Source of the DNA: a virus
Virus record (IMG/VR): IMGVR_UViG_3300020187_000022
Span: 1-64,000 of that record
DNA length: 64,000 bases
Reading direction: 5' to 3' (one strand)
Shown: in pieces, positions 51,401 through 59,159 of the stretch
How positions within the stretch are numbered: position 1 is the first letter of the stretch
Layout of the letters: every line of letters begins with the position of its first letter
Program-made: the position numbers and the translations under genes
Notes under the pieces: model-generated
Databases searched by the model: none
What the model saw: the letters and a program-made list of their open reading frames with translations, nothing else
What the model was told of the DNA's origin: nothing

Positions 51401-53260
51401 GTAAGCTGCTTTTGCTTCAGCACTTCCATACTTTCCTTTAGCTGCTCTGTATGTAGCGGGTATTCCTTGGAAAAATAATTTTTGTGGTCCTTGTACAATA
51501 CCACCCATTAAGAAACCAGACATAAATGTTTCAAAACCCTGAGAACTAAACTGTGAACTTACTGCAGAATGTATTGATTGTTTATAAAGATCATATCCAC
51601 CCGCTGTTGGATCAGTAAATACATTTTTATAATAATCATTTGTTGCTCCAGAAATAGCTTCTTGTCCAATTTCTTGAAACCCTTCCGCAAAGTTAGCAGA
51701 AAAGAATCTTAAACTTGCACCTGCTAATTTTCTAGTATTACCTTTTATTCCAGCAGAACTAACTCTGTTAAGTAATCCTGTAAAACCTGTACCTGCATCT
51801 TCAAATACATTTAATAGTTTTTTACCATCTTTACCAATACCTTTACTTTTTTGTATTATTCTTCTACCAATACCAGTTACTTTTTCATTAGCTAATCTGG
51901 CAAATGATTTATTAAAGCCACCAAAAGCATTGCCTAATACAATTTGATTACTTAGAAAAATTAAAGGTGCATTAGCAAGAAGAGTATCAAAACTAGCTTT
52001 AGTAGCATTATCTTGTATTGACTCTAATTGCAAAGATGTTACAGGATCTCCTAAGTTTTTACTTGATTGTATAGCAAGGTTTTCATTAATCCTTTGGTTA
52101 TAAACCATACCTGCTTCCAAACTACTTTCAGCTAAAGCAAGATTTAATGATCTCAAATCTTTATAAAATCCACCAAAAGTTTTACTGGCCTTGGCCATGT
52201 TGCTTAAATTTTGAGCACCATTTTGAGCAGTCTTTAAAGATCTTATTGCAGCTACTGTTTCTGGTGCAAATACTTTTCCTATAAACTTACCGCCTGTTGT
52301 AAAGCCATTATACACATCTCTTGCTCCATCTACGTTTCTTGCAGCTGTTAACATTTTTTTTGTTGCTGCAGCTATTCTTGTTACTCCAAAACTGTTTGCA
52401 ATAGTTTTACCAAGTCTCACTGTATTTGTTGCAGTTCTAGCTACAAGCGCAGCATCAGATACAGGATTTAAACCACCTTGTAAACCAGCAGCTGCCGCTA
52501 ATGCTATTTCTTCTGCAGCTATACTACCTATAATACCAAATGTATACCCGGCATTTAAAAATAAATTAGTTGTAAATCCTGCACCACCACCTCTTGTTGA
52601 GCTGGCTCTAGCCATTATATCTTCAAACTCTCTAGCTGATTTTAAATCAGGACCAAAAGGATCACCTAAGTTTCTATATACACTTTTAAAACCAACAGCT
52701 GCTAAACTAGCAAGACCACCAAGTGTTCTTGATGCAGCATCCCACTCAGTAGAATTAGTGTTATAATACTCTTCATTATTTGCATAAGGAGAAAAACCTA
52801 ACTCAGCATACATAGGATGATTATAATAACGCATAAAGTTAGATTGCTTTATACTAGAAACTTGAGGTGCAACGGTACCTATACCATTAGCAGGTCCCAT
52901 GTTTTCTTGATTTTGTATAGCATCAAGTCTTTGGTCAAGCATTCTATTAACCCCACCAATTCCATTTATAGTTGGTGGTGTTTTTTGACTTAGAGGATCA
53001 TATGTATTTGTTGCAACAGAAGGGCGTGGCGCACCCATATTAGCCAAGGCACTTATACCATATTTATTTGCTAATGGAGCACTGGCTTGAAGTTGTTGTA
53101 TCTCTGATACATCGGCCATGTCAACATATTCATCATATTCAGGCGTATCAAACATTTCCTCAACAGGAGTAAAAGATTGCTCCTTATCAATTACACTAGC
53201 TGAAGTTTCATTTTGTGCAATTGCATTATCTAAAGTTGTATTATCCAATTGATCTTCCAT
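39428..53260 (-). CDS. Giant virion RNA polymerase polyprotein, 4610 aa
   Basis: One uninterrupted frame. The RNAP beta-prime active site is GADFDID at D3526, D3528 and D3530, preceded by RIPSQDNH with R3487. This mirrors the RAPTLH...NADFDGD order in cellular beta-prime, and DFDID is the variant known in crAss-like virion RNAP (phi14:2 gp66, about 2180 aa). The N-terminal 600 residues are Ala/Gly-rich and amphipathic. A zincin motif HEAFH lies at 2037-2041 with a Glu-rich helix about 65 residues on; a second, HEQDH (4465-4469) with E4494, is near the C-terminus. The protein is twice the length of gp66, so it may be processed by its own peptidases. Confidence 0.85.
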   Translation of the reverse strand: MEDQLDNTTLDNAIAQNETSASVIDKEQSFTPVEEMFDTPEYDEYVDMADVSEIQQLQASAPLANKYGISALANMGAPRPSVATNTYDPLSQKTPPTINGIGGVNRMLDQRLDAIQNQENMGPANGIGTVAPQVSSIKQSNFMRYYNHPMYAELGFSPYANNEEYYNTNSTEWDAASRTLGGLASLAAVGFKSVYRNLGDPFGPDLKSAREFEDIMARASSTRGGGAGFTTNLFLNAGYTFGIIGSIAAEEIALAAAAGLQGGLNPVSDAALVARTATNTVRLGKTIANSFGVTRIAAATKKMLTAARNVDGARDVYNGFTTGGKFIGKVFAPETVAAIRSLKTAQNGAQNLSNMAKASKTFGGFYKDLRSLNLALAESSLEAGMVYNQRINENLAIQSSKNLGDPVTSLQLESIQDNATKASFDTLLANAPLIFLSNQIVLGNAFGGFNKSFARLANEKVTGIGRRIIQKSKGIGKDGKKLLNVFEDAGTGFTGLLNRVSSAGIKGNTRKLAGASLRFFSANFAEGFQEIGQEAISGATNDYYKNVFTDPTAGGYDLYKQSIHSAVSSQFSSQGFETFMSGFLMGGIVQGPQKLFFQGIPATYRAAKGKYGSAEAKAAYAQQNEAQENWVKNVVKSYNEAWNQQAEDPSQLWDPAKLNFLIQKQVAGELTQSNYADDRFGFIDAKDFGKFQQIYTVLSTGGGQIFQNQLEDYNKLSDQELIDAGFASKKEVESGKARERFQSMINQIEKTENDYNNRKDDFPNPFDRQQFKKGTKEYQQEAIKEAAWAHANYLYMFTKDGFDRALERSNSIYQTLASDPLFKDMAASDITVLLDKDSINQELSNLEAELSVLTGDTEQNKKIIKDKTDKKERLIALEVILSDPKNLNKDGSFNKSKVSNKLLPEFENYVKYLANSKGTFANKEAIREALKDIVDYKALKGRAKTYDKTIEYLNNPERFNEIFERQNQVFTNAFENLSDDFKAVLEEYAEVNKKNELVNQIAGLDNGNVIIAPEKAKAFLLTGSTIFLDEFYNKNGQITEAVNPLLYAEIQGLLEVYNATSKKEAQETEAAEISKVEAEIEAANREEVNASLEELGIEEEIAPSNSDVYKDLLLIQYKNYQAGQINSKTLPYSEWINSESAKNFRNAFSALKNIWIANDKLINPNNLLTEEQKLDDTLFINWLSSDNGLQNNLVSDVLQKLNVSLSDITGQTVLMEAEGESFQGNSSQTVFQAGPNFSIITETYPDPDGNPIESYTIIDSKTKEPVGLELLEEYGESIGLFTDPEDARKILVNLEKDYGSAGEFVYDGETLNTGGLVYKKDKEGNLIEYKILSKPNKILEGKNLTLIPNDKSDLSFDAKKEFLVYVKPGAFKGFYDLQKIDMDILADDVSRLDVSEPVTPYGYRNKNDKGQFTETYQEGVNRYNAIISALTQDEIKNLELVITLDPEAGKQKGLYVYPGNQPNKYIQKIQSKYIIGIKTSDPSILGKINKALSVAGIDPSTDAQGIFGFINTENFYFEANGVELKPNNFTIDQANNLIRLPEYLQKELTAQQALELIKKNFATSQVLTNTLNGLFYDEISGETITLKVSDLPNDISFNLQLGKTDYDNSSTRTLNQLDYNRADEDGNYLIYKLEKSLKGQPRTVTGVTNLEGTARRELLNKVQASLGYRYEEMLNGTDGYMAVVLMPNGTYSLVNLAAEPLNFDELMLETIAQAQKVIGQLPKGAGTQLKKGSKELKALRVWNKALNEKLFITNNPGVNISLQVSPWGKIELQVSVNENRLETVRLSKDTIMDEGILNPKKINDFIQEFNDNKTISDQKISLSAKNFTSSFPRNASIGQLLELTTTNVIKSVTSPSSLQLFADPGAEQAAYNTTQSTSAEDRAAEVVPTTEEPVEEVVIDKAVEVKDSPLVKVKAEIKALKAKLQEGKSRKEQSKALRESEEYQKLLAKKVAIMSSANKILSSLSITDVEDIDTFMLWAEENLPDFISIEDITLLGDNLKAGGERVGAFVLNLNNIAGGKTINGTIYTGANSPFRYHEAFHGVFRMLLSDVEITKYLGIARKEVRAKLRSEGKSLKKELEIFRRSANTYTNMSDARLEQEYYEEYLADQFELFKTGPKNTNTSSEVKSLFTRILEWIESVFKSYSKNDLNTLFENIDSGKYYSSTPVVNQFTSQAGVTLEANALLPYDETEEITEVLQPDGSTKDVVRKGFLYVDNDVADPLIRSIAAMYLNRSYKNTDPLLKKSDILNSVMDDFYELYNSADQRYANKSEREIELLDQVSIALDESPGIIKDQVFNLLNVIDSQVGEEEYNQETMENSIGLRGIDEWGKDASMVGGIQSTPKDIRAFIATTTKEATDYFGNAELVSGETLIVPVDFVDVYNGLLKSVKNIENPKAMLQNMYFFGQDNLETGAVVSKLLSSIGVSVETLLSDSPLPLEIKNPQLFQAFTKAFENFRVDYLFTQRDNAGNVLMYSAAQRDDVNSQVTRWAQAWTQKDKIIKSESAVKTRTENTLDDLQSLLSSNKKITNKSLTEESKKYQEALSELIGIKLSRQFIAFSIVSAKPVSVLTVKQKALINANSNESAVISEDFVEMLKLIQTGVDLYSEGGMNSRLRNMAIRNAPFDETIGLSVFKNAEGNLVYAHQKPTYHLKAIQKLNDLDQLEGLKAQFPYLENNYLLNSDAFVQLSADQRQKILRFAGSAVGKINKTEEEINANISGVSSRSTYGNFTPQEFALTLINSYTALVNTKSGRVDFVEYFNNAENEEVKTALAPILLRVLESSNTGDMAYMPVLRAVETSNGITTITDETLNIYLDSIETEFNRIKRERNVETKTERSIVGYNQDNDGRAFKLHNSQLLLSPQVKTELEQIANRGGDITLDQALDEINMTRDQFKSELNNILEDQFAEFKSELVTLNLNQEISNSIKNGLDISANFEESAEMLNLIDDADHNLKQIFFNDWVNTKALNEILLGDQAVTLKNGVDAIKRAKAQNAATVSAYSAITAPELGVNHIVDKVSGFVLEEPIGKSSLGTNKNIEEADAQLYYTTKGLRYTEFGFGKLTPMQAALLDRVERGEDITSEEIFGENGFVQNGAMLNSRKLVYADGRTFIKMSAFPLIPQLTSNNIAEEGQTPIWEAKPNMMKLHNLRMKLEAEEAKSESIAIAAPLSAYKMLKQDVISLSELENTNDFTNSPSELSAKNLGLQVEMPSNKLEIVDPTQIKNIITSEQKDNVYVEALGLTVGQIRKEYNKATGKRVELKFKNKRNLVYTFKKKDGSVGLMDELKVSVKQNKITPNLTAFLRYAQAGLKASESSSNLLEFFNTVNGEQQYDLNNPITVNKFEGLFLTYLSKGSLSEKLPGHSLALVSDFGVGVYRKVYSFDSNGIPERSEIIREGVWNKMKNKPALVDPTNGLDTNAEPTWSEVKIPKGGFVVIQDRLRAGVKAYDSKGKETGERYTEMMMPSHFADVMDLIENTNELIPDVVSKMFAIRIPSQDNHSTINTKYVDFLPAVYGSVAMFARELVEISGADFDIDKVYSQIKEWYVKDKNFIEYGKATTEQGQYNDYIEYVKNQVAKKGSIYNEALSLYKQDDQAIKVSNSSVLVVSDALGKEYQDAIIALEMLGLPISKQQYITYKKKNGEPYVAALNNDILDYKYALMGNRGVTESTTEETPISYTAAALDILEDEWKVLQEITKLENGISPLTERSREDNIDIDNILGKIKAFKANKGAAIGAIVLPNQYLSLLTEYKIKLKSNAPSIVINGITYNDFGVLREKLSKTKKGLRKQDIISSLITMATDNAKERLVAKLGLNKSALGLVGNLTALGVPINTSLLLINNPIIQEIYNEALNKKEKMDPGVDTLVDNMLESLNPEGKKFKALSVTNELLINSIKLPNEVDEQTLFSILKLFKAGNTVSKFTANMGAVSNLTQGLGKDMAAINKKSNQIDKLLDPKAIMDLSSIYLKDTWQAKYLEIFNEVRTELLPSTFLSASPEFKNIMDKILTNVDTESSGYDEEVEAKISRDLLSYITIKAYQTKGQNIATLSNEFIYPSDLQSIDKLVEDMRATDIGKDNFFLETFAVTNAYTNKDNNTGLNLVEANTFRSLNKLQKIDLQTSFAKLYGSATMRDSALAIINYMMVKDGLQLTYGTLMDAVSPFIMNGYLSHIQTANIALRDGSDIKMKEVFGLTKEELSKEFVSGYLESNISNSLLNTFNSKSKGVSISDGILTVSLNNNPEASDLEYARYRSIDAMGNDTYVTFKVDGEKSNESVRVFNKAETYGSNQQNGIGFMFGERPTYQEVRESVKEKNYGSDTNLDGVYNQDEQIDYDSLEAEQTAALEEVLRNGSVEVEVGVNTSVKLDGKDISEIEPKIAAPTRSLEIPEYKINRQLQNQDESIRYASTNGTTITLNPVEGEDGRAKFFDYFTGQEGGITSKQKAKVLEAVAAQGWSMDRITNLLSSNKLINTFLVLHEQDHINNNDKSVYWKNGRDLLTQDKIDIEARATIVALLQIDVMEGGTIPAQQTSEVESLEMEGAAQLQSDLQLELEADLTDVNVALEVYWEEQIEPFPEKKAKLREQKLYPFSKMIKAFNEGTYIPTDEMTSEEVFMDEINNCIL

Positions 53261-53290
53261 CTAAGGTAAAAATTTATTGATTTTATTATT

Positions 53291-56200
53291 TTACTTTTTG
53301 CCATTAACAGCAACATCTTTATTTTTTGCCTCTGTGTTTGCTTTCACTTGAAGCGCTATTAAGTTTTTTACCTCTTGTTCCATAGCTTCTAAAATACTCA
53401 TATTCCCCCCATATACAGAACCCATAGGATTTATATTAACTTGTCTAGACACAACACCTTTACTTACATAAGAACCACCAACACCATTAACAGATGGTTT
53501 GTATGCTTGTATTTCGTAGTTTAATGTATAGTTTTGAGAATTAATTTTTTGAAAAGAATAAGCACCTCCAGGATCAGCATTTGGGCCAGGTACATTTTTA
53601 GAATAATATCCATTACCTGCCTCAACTAAAGATGCAATTGCAGAGTTATTAGTCATTTGTTTATTACGAGAACCTTGGCTTATATCAACATCTTGATCAA
53701 ATGTAAATGTAATACCATTTTCCATAATCTTTTTTCTTATAGTTGGGGATAATCCAGCCCATTGACTGTCTCCACCGCCTCCTTTAACTTTGGAATCTTG
53801 CCAAGCGTCAGAAGGGAAAAACTTATATGCTGCTTTTGTTTTTTCCGGATTTTCTGGATCTCCAAATGTATTAGCATATACTATTTTACCTTTAGGAGTT
53901 TCTTTTATATTTGTTGAAACTTTACTATTACTTCTCATAGCATACCAGTCCATACCAAAATCATCAAGAACTGCTTGAGCAATAGGACCTTCTTCTTTTG
54001 CATTTTCTAATTCTGTAATATATAAAGTAGGTTTTGTTCCTTTAGCTAAACCTGATTTTATTTGATTTAACATATCCGCATATAACTGATCTCCTTTACC
54101 TTTAACCTCTGAGTTAATAGGAAGGCTTATGGCTGCATAATTTTGTATATCTGCAGTAGTACTACCAGCTCTTCTTTTTACACTATCATATGTTGCTACA
54201 TCTATTTCCCCAGCTCCTATATTTCCTTTAAGAACTTCATTCTGTTGTTCTTGTAATATTTCATAAGCTTCTTCAGCTTCATTCCTAACCTCACGCACAG
54301 ATATATTACGCACCTGCTTAGGCATATCTATAGGTCTATCACCCCTTATTTTTTGTACTGCTGGTCTACCGGTATCTTCTGTAGTATATTGTAACCCCGG
54401 TGCGTCCTTAATAAAGTAAGGTGTTTCACTGTTGAAAACACTTCTAACAACATTCATATCCTTTCTACCCATGGTTTTATTTACCATATAGTTTTCATCT
54501 GGTCCATTAAATCCAAAATTATCTATACCAGTTAAATCAGGGTTTTGTAATTTTCCTTGTCTTGCATTTTCTATAGCTCTATCTACATATTCTTTCTTAG
54601 TTAGCATTACCATTAAATCACTTTCACCCTTCTCCCATATATCACCAAATCCTGATTCTATTAGAGCTTGGGAATCTTCCAAGTCATTTCCTTTTAATAA
54701 CATTTTAGAATCTAAATAAGCCTCATATTGTTTTTTTGATGACGTTTTAAAATCCATATTAGAATTAGTAATAGAATTACTTGTTTGAGAAAATGCATCT
54801 AACAAAGGTTTATAATTACCAGAACTTGTAAAATCAATATTATTTTTTTTAAGAGCTTCGGGATCATTTAATGAAGACTCATAATTTTTCCATTGTTGTT
54901 CTATAACACTTCTATTAACATATGTTTTAACACCGTTTTCATCTTCTGTTTGTTGACTTAAAAAAGATCTTAAATTAGGTATAGACATGTTTTCAGTTAC
55001 TGTTTCGCCATCTTTTATATACTCAACAGGAATTATAACTTCTTCTGATCCTGCAGTTGCATTTAATTGTGTAGCAGCAGAAATAACATTATTAATTTGA
55101 CTTTCTAAATTTAATTGATCATCTTTTAATTTTGATTTAAGAGACATTTCATATACATCATCACCCTCTTGCCAAACAGTTGTTTCTGGCATTGTAAAAT
55201 CTGTTGTAGGATTACCTAATGCATCTAGAGTTGCATCGTTTGGATCACCTACTTCACCCTTTAACACCGCTAACTTATAAGCATCAGATGCTTTTTGTGC
55301 TTGTAAATCAAATGCTAAATTTCTTCTTTCTGTCAAAGTTGCAGAAAGTTTAGCCATATCATGTTCAAATTGTTTACTTTGCTTAGCATACTCATTAACT
55401 CTCATAGTAGACTCCATGTCACGCATACTAAATGCTTTAGCTGCTTTTAACATATCACCATGCATGTTAGTTAATTGTAGCAATTGATATGCCCTATTTA
55501 AATTACTTTCTAAATCTGGAGAACTAGTAGCAGCAACATCTCTGATTTTCATTCTATTTTGTAAACGAGCACTAGTAGCATCAAAGGCACTTTGAGCCTC
55601 TTTCATTATTTTTTCATCATCAGATCCAGGTATAATACCATTTGTTTGCTGATAATTACTCCACCTTACTGTTGACTTTTGTTGTTGAGCTAATTTTTTT
55701 GTACCGTCAGTAATATCTTTATTATTATTTGCTTCTATTCTTTTAATAGTTTCTACAGCCCAAGCATTCTGACCTTCTTCTACACTACTAAATGCTCCCG
55801 CAGCCATACCTTCTGCAGCAAAATCTCTTCCTGCTACATATGCTTGTGTACGATATGCATTTTGAACTCTTGGGTCATCTTGTAATCTTTCTTGTATCAT
55901 TGCTAATGCAGGACCAGTTACTGCTTCTCCATTAGTAGTAGTGATTATCCAATCTCCATTTACTTTTCCTTTAGTAATTGTACCATCTGCATTTACCACA
56001 TCGGGGTCTTTACCAAAGTGATCAAATTTCATTTTTAATGGAGGCTTCATTTCACTTAACATCTTGTCAGCCATCTTACCTAAATCTGCATCTGGAGTAT
56101 AACTATATAGTTTTGCATCTAAAGCTTGATCAGGACTCATGTTTATAAAGTCTTCCATTCTATATTGCAACTCCTTAACACCATCTGCCCACCATAAATC

Positions 56201-56602
56201 TCTTTGGTCAAAATCCACAGATGTTTGTAACCGGTTGGCGTATGACATTTGCTTTTGATAGTTGGCTGTTTTAACCATATCTTTAACAATTAACTTGTCT
56301 TCAAAGAATGGTGCAAATACAGCCTTTGCTGATTGAGCGTTTTGAGCTAAAGATAAATCCATACCCGCAATCTTTTCTAAAGAAGGAGCAAGGTTGTTTA
56401 CATATTGTTCTCTTTGTTCTGAAGTATCTTGTCTTGATAAACCTGCGTATACAACTTTATTATATACATCATTTGTTGCTTGCCAATTGGTATTATACTT
56501 ATCTTGTCGTGTATCAAGAACTGCAGACAAAAATTTATAGTCTGGTGTAAACGGCTTGATGTCCGGTAAATATTGTTCTGATCCTGGTACGTATGTTGCC
56601 AT
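53291..56602 (-). CDS. Large ejected/cargo-like virion protein, 1103 aa
   Basis: Begins MATYVPGSEQYLPDIKPFTPDY, a start that I recall from crAss-like phage internal or cargo proteins. The first 400 residues are helical with many Gln and Ala; the last third is beta-rich with Gly. No enzyme motif is visible. It sits just upstream of the RNAP polyprotein, 30 nt away, and is likely packed with it and injected. The name 'cargo' is by analogy. Confidence 0.65.
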   Translation of the reverse strand: MATYVPGSEQYLPDIKPFTPDYKFLSAVLDTRQDKYNTNWQATNDVYNKVVYAGLSRQDTSEQREQYVNNLAPSLEKIAGMDLSLAQNAQSAKAVFAPFFEDKLIVKDMVKTANYQKQMSYANRLQTSVDFDQRDLWWADGVKELQYRMEDFINMSPDQALDAKLYSYTPDADLGKMADKMLSEMKPPLKMKFDHFGKDPDVVNADGTITKGKVNGDWIITTTNGEAVTGPALAMIQERLQDDPRVQNAYRTQAYVAGRDFAAEGMAAGAFSSVEEGQNAWAVETIKRIEANNNKDITDGTKKLAQQQKSTVRWSNYQQTNGIIPGSDDEKIMKEAQSAFDATSARLQNRMKIRDVAATSSPDLESNLNRAYQLLQLTNMHGDMLKAAKAFSMRDMESTMRVNEYAKQSKQFEHDMAKLSATLTERRNLAFDLQAQKASDAYKLAVLKGEVGDPNDATLDALGNPTTDFTMPETTVWQEGDDVYEMSLKSKLKDDQLNLESQINNVISAATQLNATAGSEEVIIPVEYIKDGETVTENMSIPNLRSFLSQQTEDENGVKTYVNRSVIEQQWKNYESSLNDPEALKKNNIDFTSSGNYKPLLDAFSQTSNSITNSNMDFKTSSKKQYEAYLDSKMLLKGNDLEDSQALIESGFGDIWEKGESDLMVMLTKKEYVDRAIENARQGKLQNPDLTGIDNFGFNGPDENYMVNKTMGRKDMNVVRSVFNSETPYFIKDAPGLQYTTEDTGRPAVQKIRGDRPIDMPKQVRNISVREVRNEAEEAYEILQEQQNEVLKGNIGAGEIDVATYDSVKRRAGSTTADIQNYAAISLPINSEVKGKGDQLYADMLNQIKSGLAKGTKPTLYITELENAKEEGPIAQAVLDDFGMDWYAMRSNSKVSTNIKETPKGKIVYANTFGDPENPEKTKAAYKFFPSDAWQDSKVKGGGGDSQWAGLSPTIRKKIMENGITFTFDQDVDISQGSRNKQMTNNSAIASLVEAGNGYYSKNVPGPNADPGGAYSFQKINSQNYTLNYEIQAYKPSVNGVGGSYVSKGVVSRQVNINPMGSVYGGNMSILEAMEQEVKNLIALQVKANTEAKNKDVAVNGKK

Positions 56603-56661
56603 ATTATAAAATTACTAAAATTTGTTAAGTTTACAAAGGTAAATATTAAAACCTTTGAGGT

Positions 56662-59157
56662 TTATCCACCCATCTTACCTGTATAGAATGGCACTACCAT
56701 TCTCTTTATTTCTTTTCCTTTCTTTGCTACTGTTCTTCCTGATGCACCTCTACTTTTTAATTCAGCTTGACCCACTGTAGTTTGGTCATTAGGTTGTGTT
56801 CCTCCAATTCTACTTAGATAACCTTTGATTTCAGCTTCTGAAGGTGTTCTACCTAACCCCTTAGATAGTTCTGAGATGTCTTGGAAGTATTGTTCTTTTC
56901 TAGATTCTCTATCTGCAACACTACCTGTTTTTTTCAATGCATTAGGATTAGTAAAACCTACCATACCACCTGTCCTAGGATCAACAGCATAGTTGTCATA
57001 GGTTGTGTTTAGGTTAAATGTATTTGCTCTATTAGTTAAAGCAGCATTTTGTAATTTGGCATTTTGACCTATTCTCCAATTCTTAAAGTTGTCTGACGCT
57101 TGTAATACTTTTTGAGTATCATCATACTGCTTAACATTTCTGTTAGCTTCCAACTGATTAAACTGAGCATCCATTTGTCCTTGTATTGCAGCAAAACGAT
57201 TAGCAGTTCCAACATTTCTACTATTTGTTCTACCAATTGCAGCAGCATTAGCAGCAAGATTTTGACCTTGTATATTAGAATTAGCTACAGCTTGTGGTCC
57301 ACCTACGGCACCCAACGCGTTAGCCATTGTACCTGCAGAAGCATTATTTGCATTAACCGCACCTCTCCAATCATCAAACGTAGGACTAATAACTGTTCTT
57401 TGTACATCAGGTTGAAATGGTAGATATAAATTATCATCTATTAAACCAAGTGCAGTTAAGTTATTCTGATCTTGTTTCCACCACTCTGCTTTAGGTGGTG
57501 TATATTCTTCTGGTATAATTGTTTTTATTTCTTCACGTAGTTCTTCTTTAGGTTCTTCAGGAACTTCAGCATCTTTAAAAGTGAAAGGTCTTCTTGAAGA
57601 AGTCCAAGTTCCCATCTTACCATCATAACCTGTACCTACTCCTTTTTTAAATCCATAGTCTTTAATAAGAGCTTCAATTGCTGTAGCTTCATCTTCATCA
57701 GTAAACTCTTTTCCTACACGCTCACGCTCTGCTCTCATAGCAGCAACTTGTTCTGGTATACTTACTTCATTAAACCACTTTTGATATTTTTCAACTTCTG
57801 GATTTTTTTTATTACCGTATTTAGGTAAAGACTCTACCAAAGCATCTATCCCAGGATAGTTTGCATTGGCTTCTTTCCATCCTTCTAGATTTTGTGAAGC
57901 ACCACCAAATAATCCATTGTCTTGATATCCTTGTACGTCACTGTAGGTGCTTGAACCAACCCCGTCATCATTAAATGTTATTCCCCATTCATTAGTATAA
58001 CGATCTTGCATACTTTGATCAAATGCAACATTCTTACCTTTTTTGTTTTTCTTTTTATTATTGTTACCTGCAACTTCTTCTGTTACAACTTCTTCTTCCA
58101 CAACTTCTTCTGTGGCTGTAGGAGAATATGTTTCTTTTATACTTGCTAATATTTTATCTACTCCATCTAAACCATTTGCATTATAAGCATCTGTTAATTG
58201 TTTTATTAAAGCATCTTGTGTTTCTCTATTTAAAACACTTGGTGTAATATTATTAAGCAAGCTTTGAAAATCAGGCGAGCTATTACCAAAAGGATCAAAA
58301 GATCCATCTTGTGCTTGTGGTAGCACCTCTGCACCATACTTAGCCATTTCCTGTTGAGGCATTTGTTCTTGTTGATCTACTTGTGCCATCATTTGTTGAA
58401 GCATCATCATTTGCTCTTGTTGCTCCGGTGGTAATGAAGCCATCAATTTCATTTGTGCTTCTTCTCTTGTTATAGCTTCCATTTTGGCAGTAAATTCTAA
58501 TGGGTCAATTCCCTGTTGAACTAAATAAGGATGTGCTGCTAATGGCACACCATCTTCAAATTTCTTTTTAGATTCTTGTCCAAATGCAACTTTAGATAAA
58601 TTCATCATGTTTTTCTTAAGCATAAGCTCAGATGTAACAGCTTGAATCTTATCCGCAAATGGTGATTCTAAATGGGCATAGTAATCATTAAGTTCATATT
58701 TTTTAGATAGTTTAGCCGGTGTCATTTTTTTCTTAGTATTAATACCAAATTCTGCCAGCTCATCTTTTGTAAATTTCATTTTATCTGTATCAGAATAAAT
58801 AAATGATTGTTCAGGTAAAAACATTGGAACTCCACCAGCACTGTGCCTTGGTCCTGTAATGTTATATAATCCAAACTGCCCATCATTAGTTAAATCTGTT
58901 AATACAGTTTCTCCGCCTTCAGCTTCTATATTAGCTCTATCTCTAGGTACACTTGATAAGCTGTAACGTACATCTTTATCATCTGTGTTATTAAAGTTAG
59001 TATTACTATAGTACTCTTGTGGAGTTGTAACCAAACCATAATCAGCTTGATCACCGGTGTTAAGCATACCACCATGTCTCATAATTTTATCCTCAACGAT
59101 TTTACCTTTAACTAATTTAAATCCTTCAGGTAATTTATTTATTTTAATCTTTGCCAT
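56662..59157 (-). CDS. Large virion protein with GG words, 831 aa
   Basis: Residues about 75-130 hold EAEGGETV, ITGPRHSAGGVP and LPEQSFIYSD, a recurrent set in large Bacteroidetes phage proteins. A Gln/Met-rich helix follows (about 235-275), then an acidic Glu/Val stretch and a long Asn/Gln/Ala-rich region ending in a basic tail. A PQAQDG word lies around 290, close to PKAQ words in the next-upstream protein. No catalytic domain recognised; probably internal or portal-proximal. Confidence 0.65.
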   Translation of the reverse strand: MAKIKINKLPEGFKLVKGKIVEDKIMRHGGMLNTGDQADYGLVTTPQEYYSNTNFNNTDDKDVRYSLSSVPRDRANIEAEGGETVLTDLTNDGQFGLYNITGPRHSAGGVPMFLPEQSFIYSDTDKMKFTKDELAEFGINTKKKMTPAKLSKKYELNDYYAHLESPFADKIQAVTSELMLKKNMMNLSKVAFGQESKKKFEDGVPLAAHPYLVQQGIDPLEFTAKMEAITREEAQMKLMASLPPEQQEQMMMLQQMMAQVDQQEQMPQQEMAKYGAEVLPQAQDGSFDPFGNSSPDFQSLLNNITPSVLNRETQDALIKQLTDAYNANGLDGVDKILASIKETYSPTATEEVVEEEVVTEEVAGNNNKKKNKKGKNVAFDQSMQDRYTNEWGITFNDDGVGSSTYSDVQGYQDNGLFGGASQNLEGWKEANANYPGIDALVESLPKYGNKKNPEVEKYQKWFNEVSIPEQVAAMRAERERVGKEFTDEDEATAIEALIKDYGFKKGVGTGYDGKMGTWTSSRRPFTFKDAEVPEEPKEELREEIKTIIPEEYTPPKAEWWKQDQNNLTALGLIDDNLYLPFQPDVQRTVISPTFDDWRGAVNANNASAGTMANALGAVGGPQAVANSNIQGQNLAANAAAIGRTNSRNVGTANRFAAIQGQMDAQFNQLEANRNVKQYDDTQKVLQASDNFKNWRIGQNAKLQNAALTNRANTFNLNTTYDNYAVDPRTGGMVGFTNPNALKKTGSVADRESRKEQYFQDISELSKGLGRTPSEAEIKGYLSRIGGTQPNDQTTVGQAELKSRGASGRTVAKKGKEIKRMVVPFYTGKMGG

Positions 59158-59159
59158 AA

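Noticed and set aside
39428-53260. Plus-strand open frames of 60-130 codons inside the giant minus genes
   Set aside because: They are out of frame shadows with Ser/Leu/Phe-rich composition expected from antisense of a Lys/Glu/Asn-rich gene, and lack A-rich leaders.
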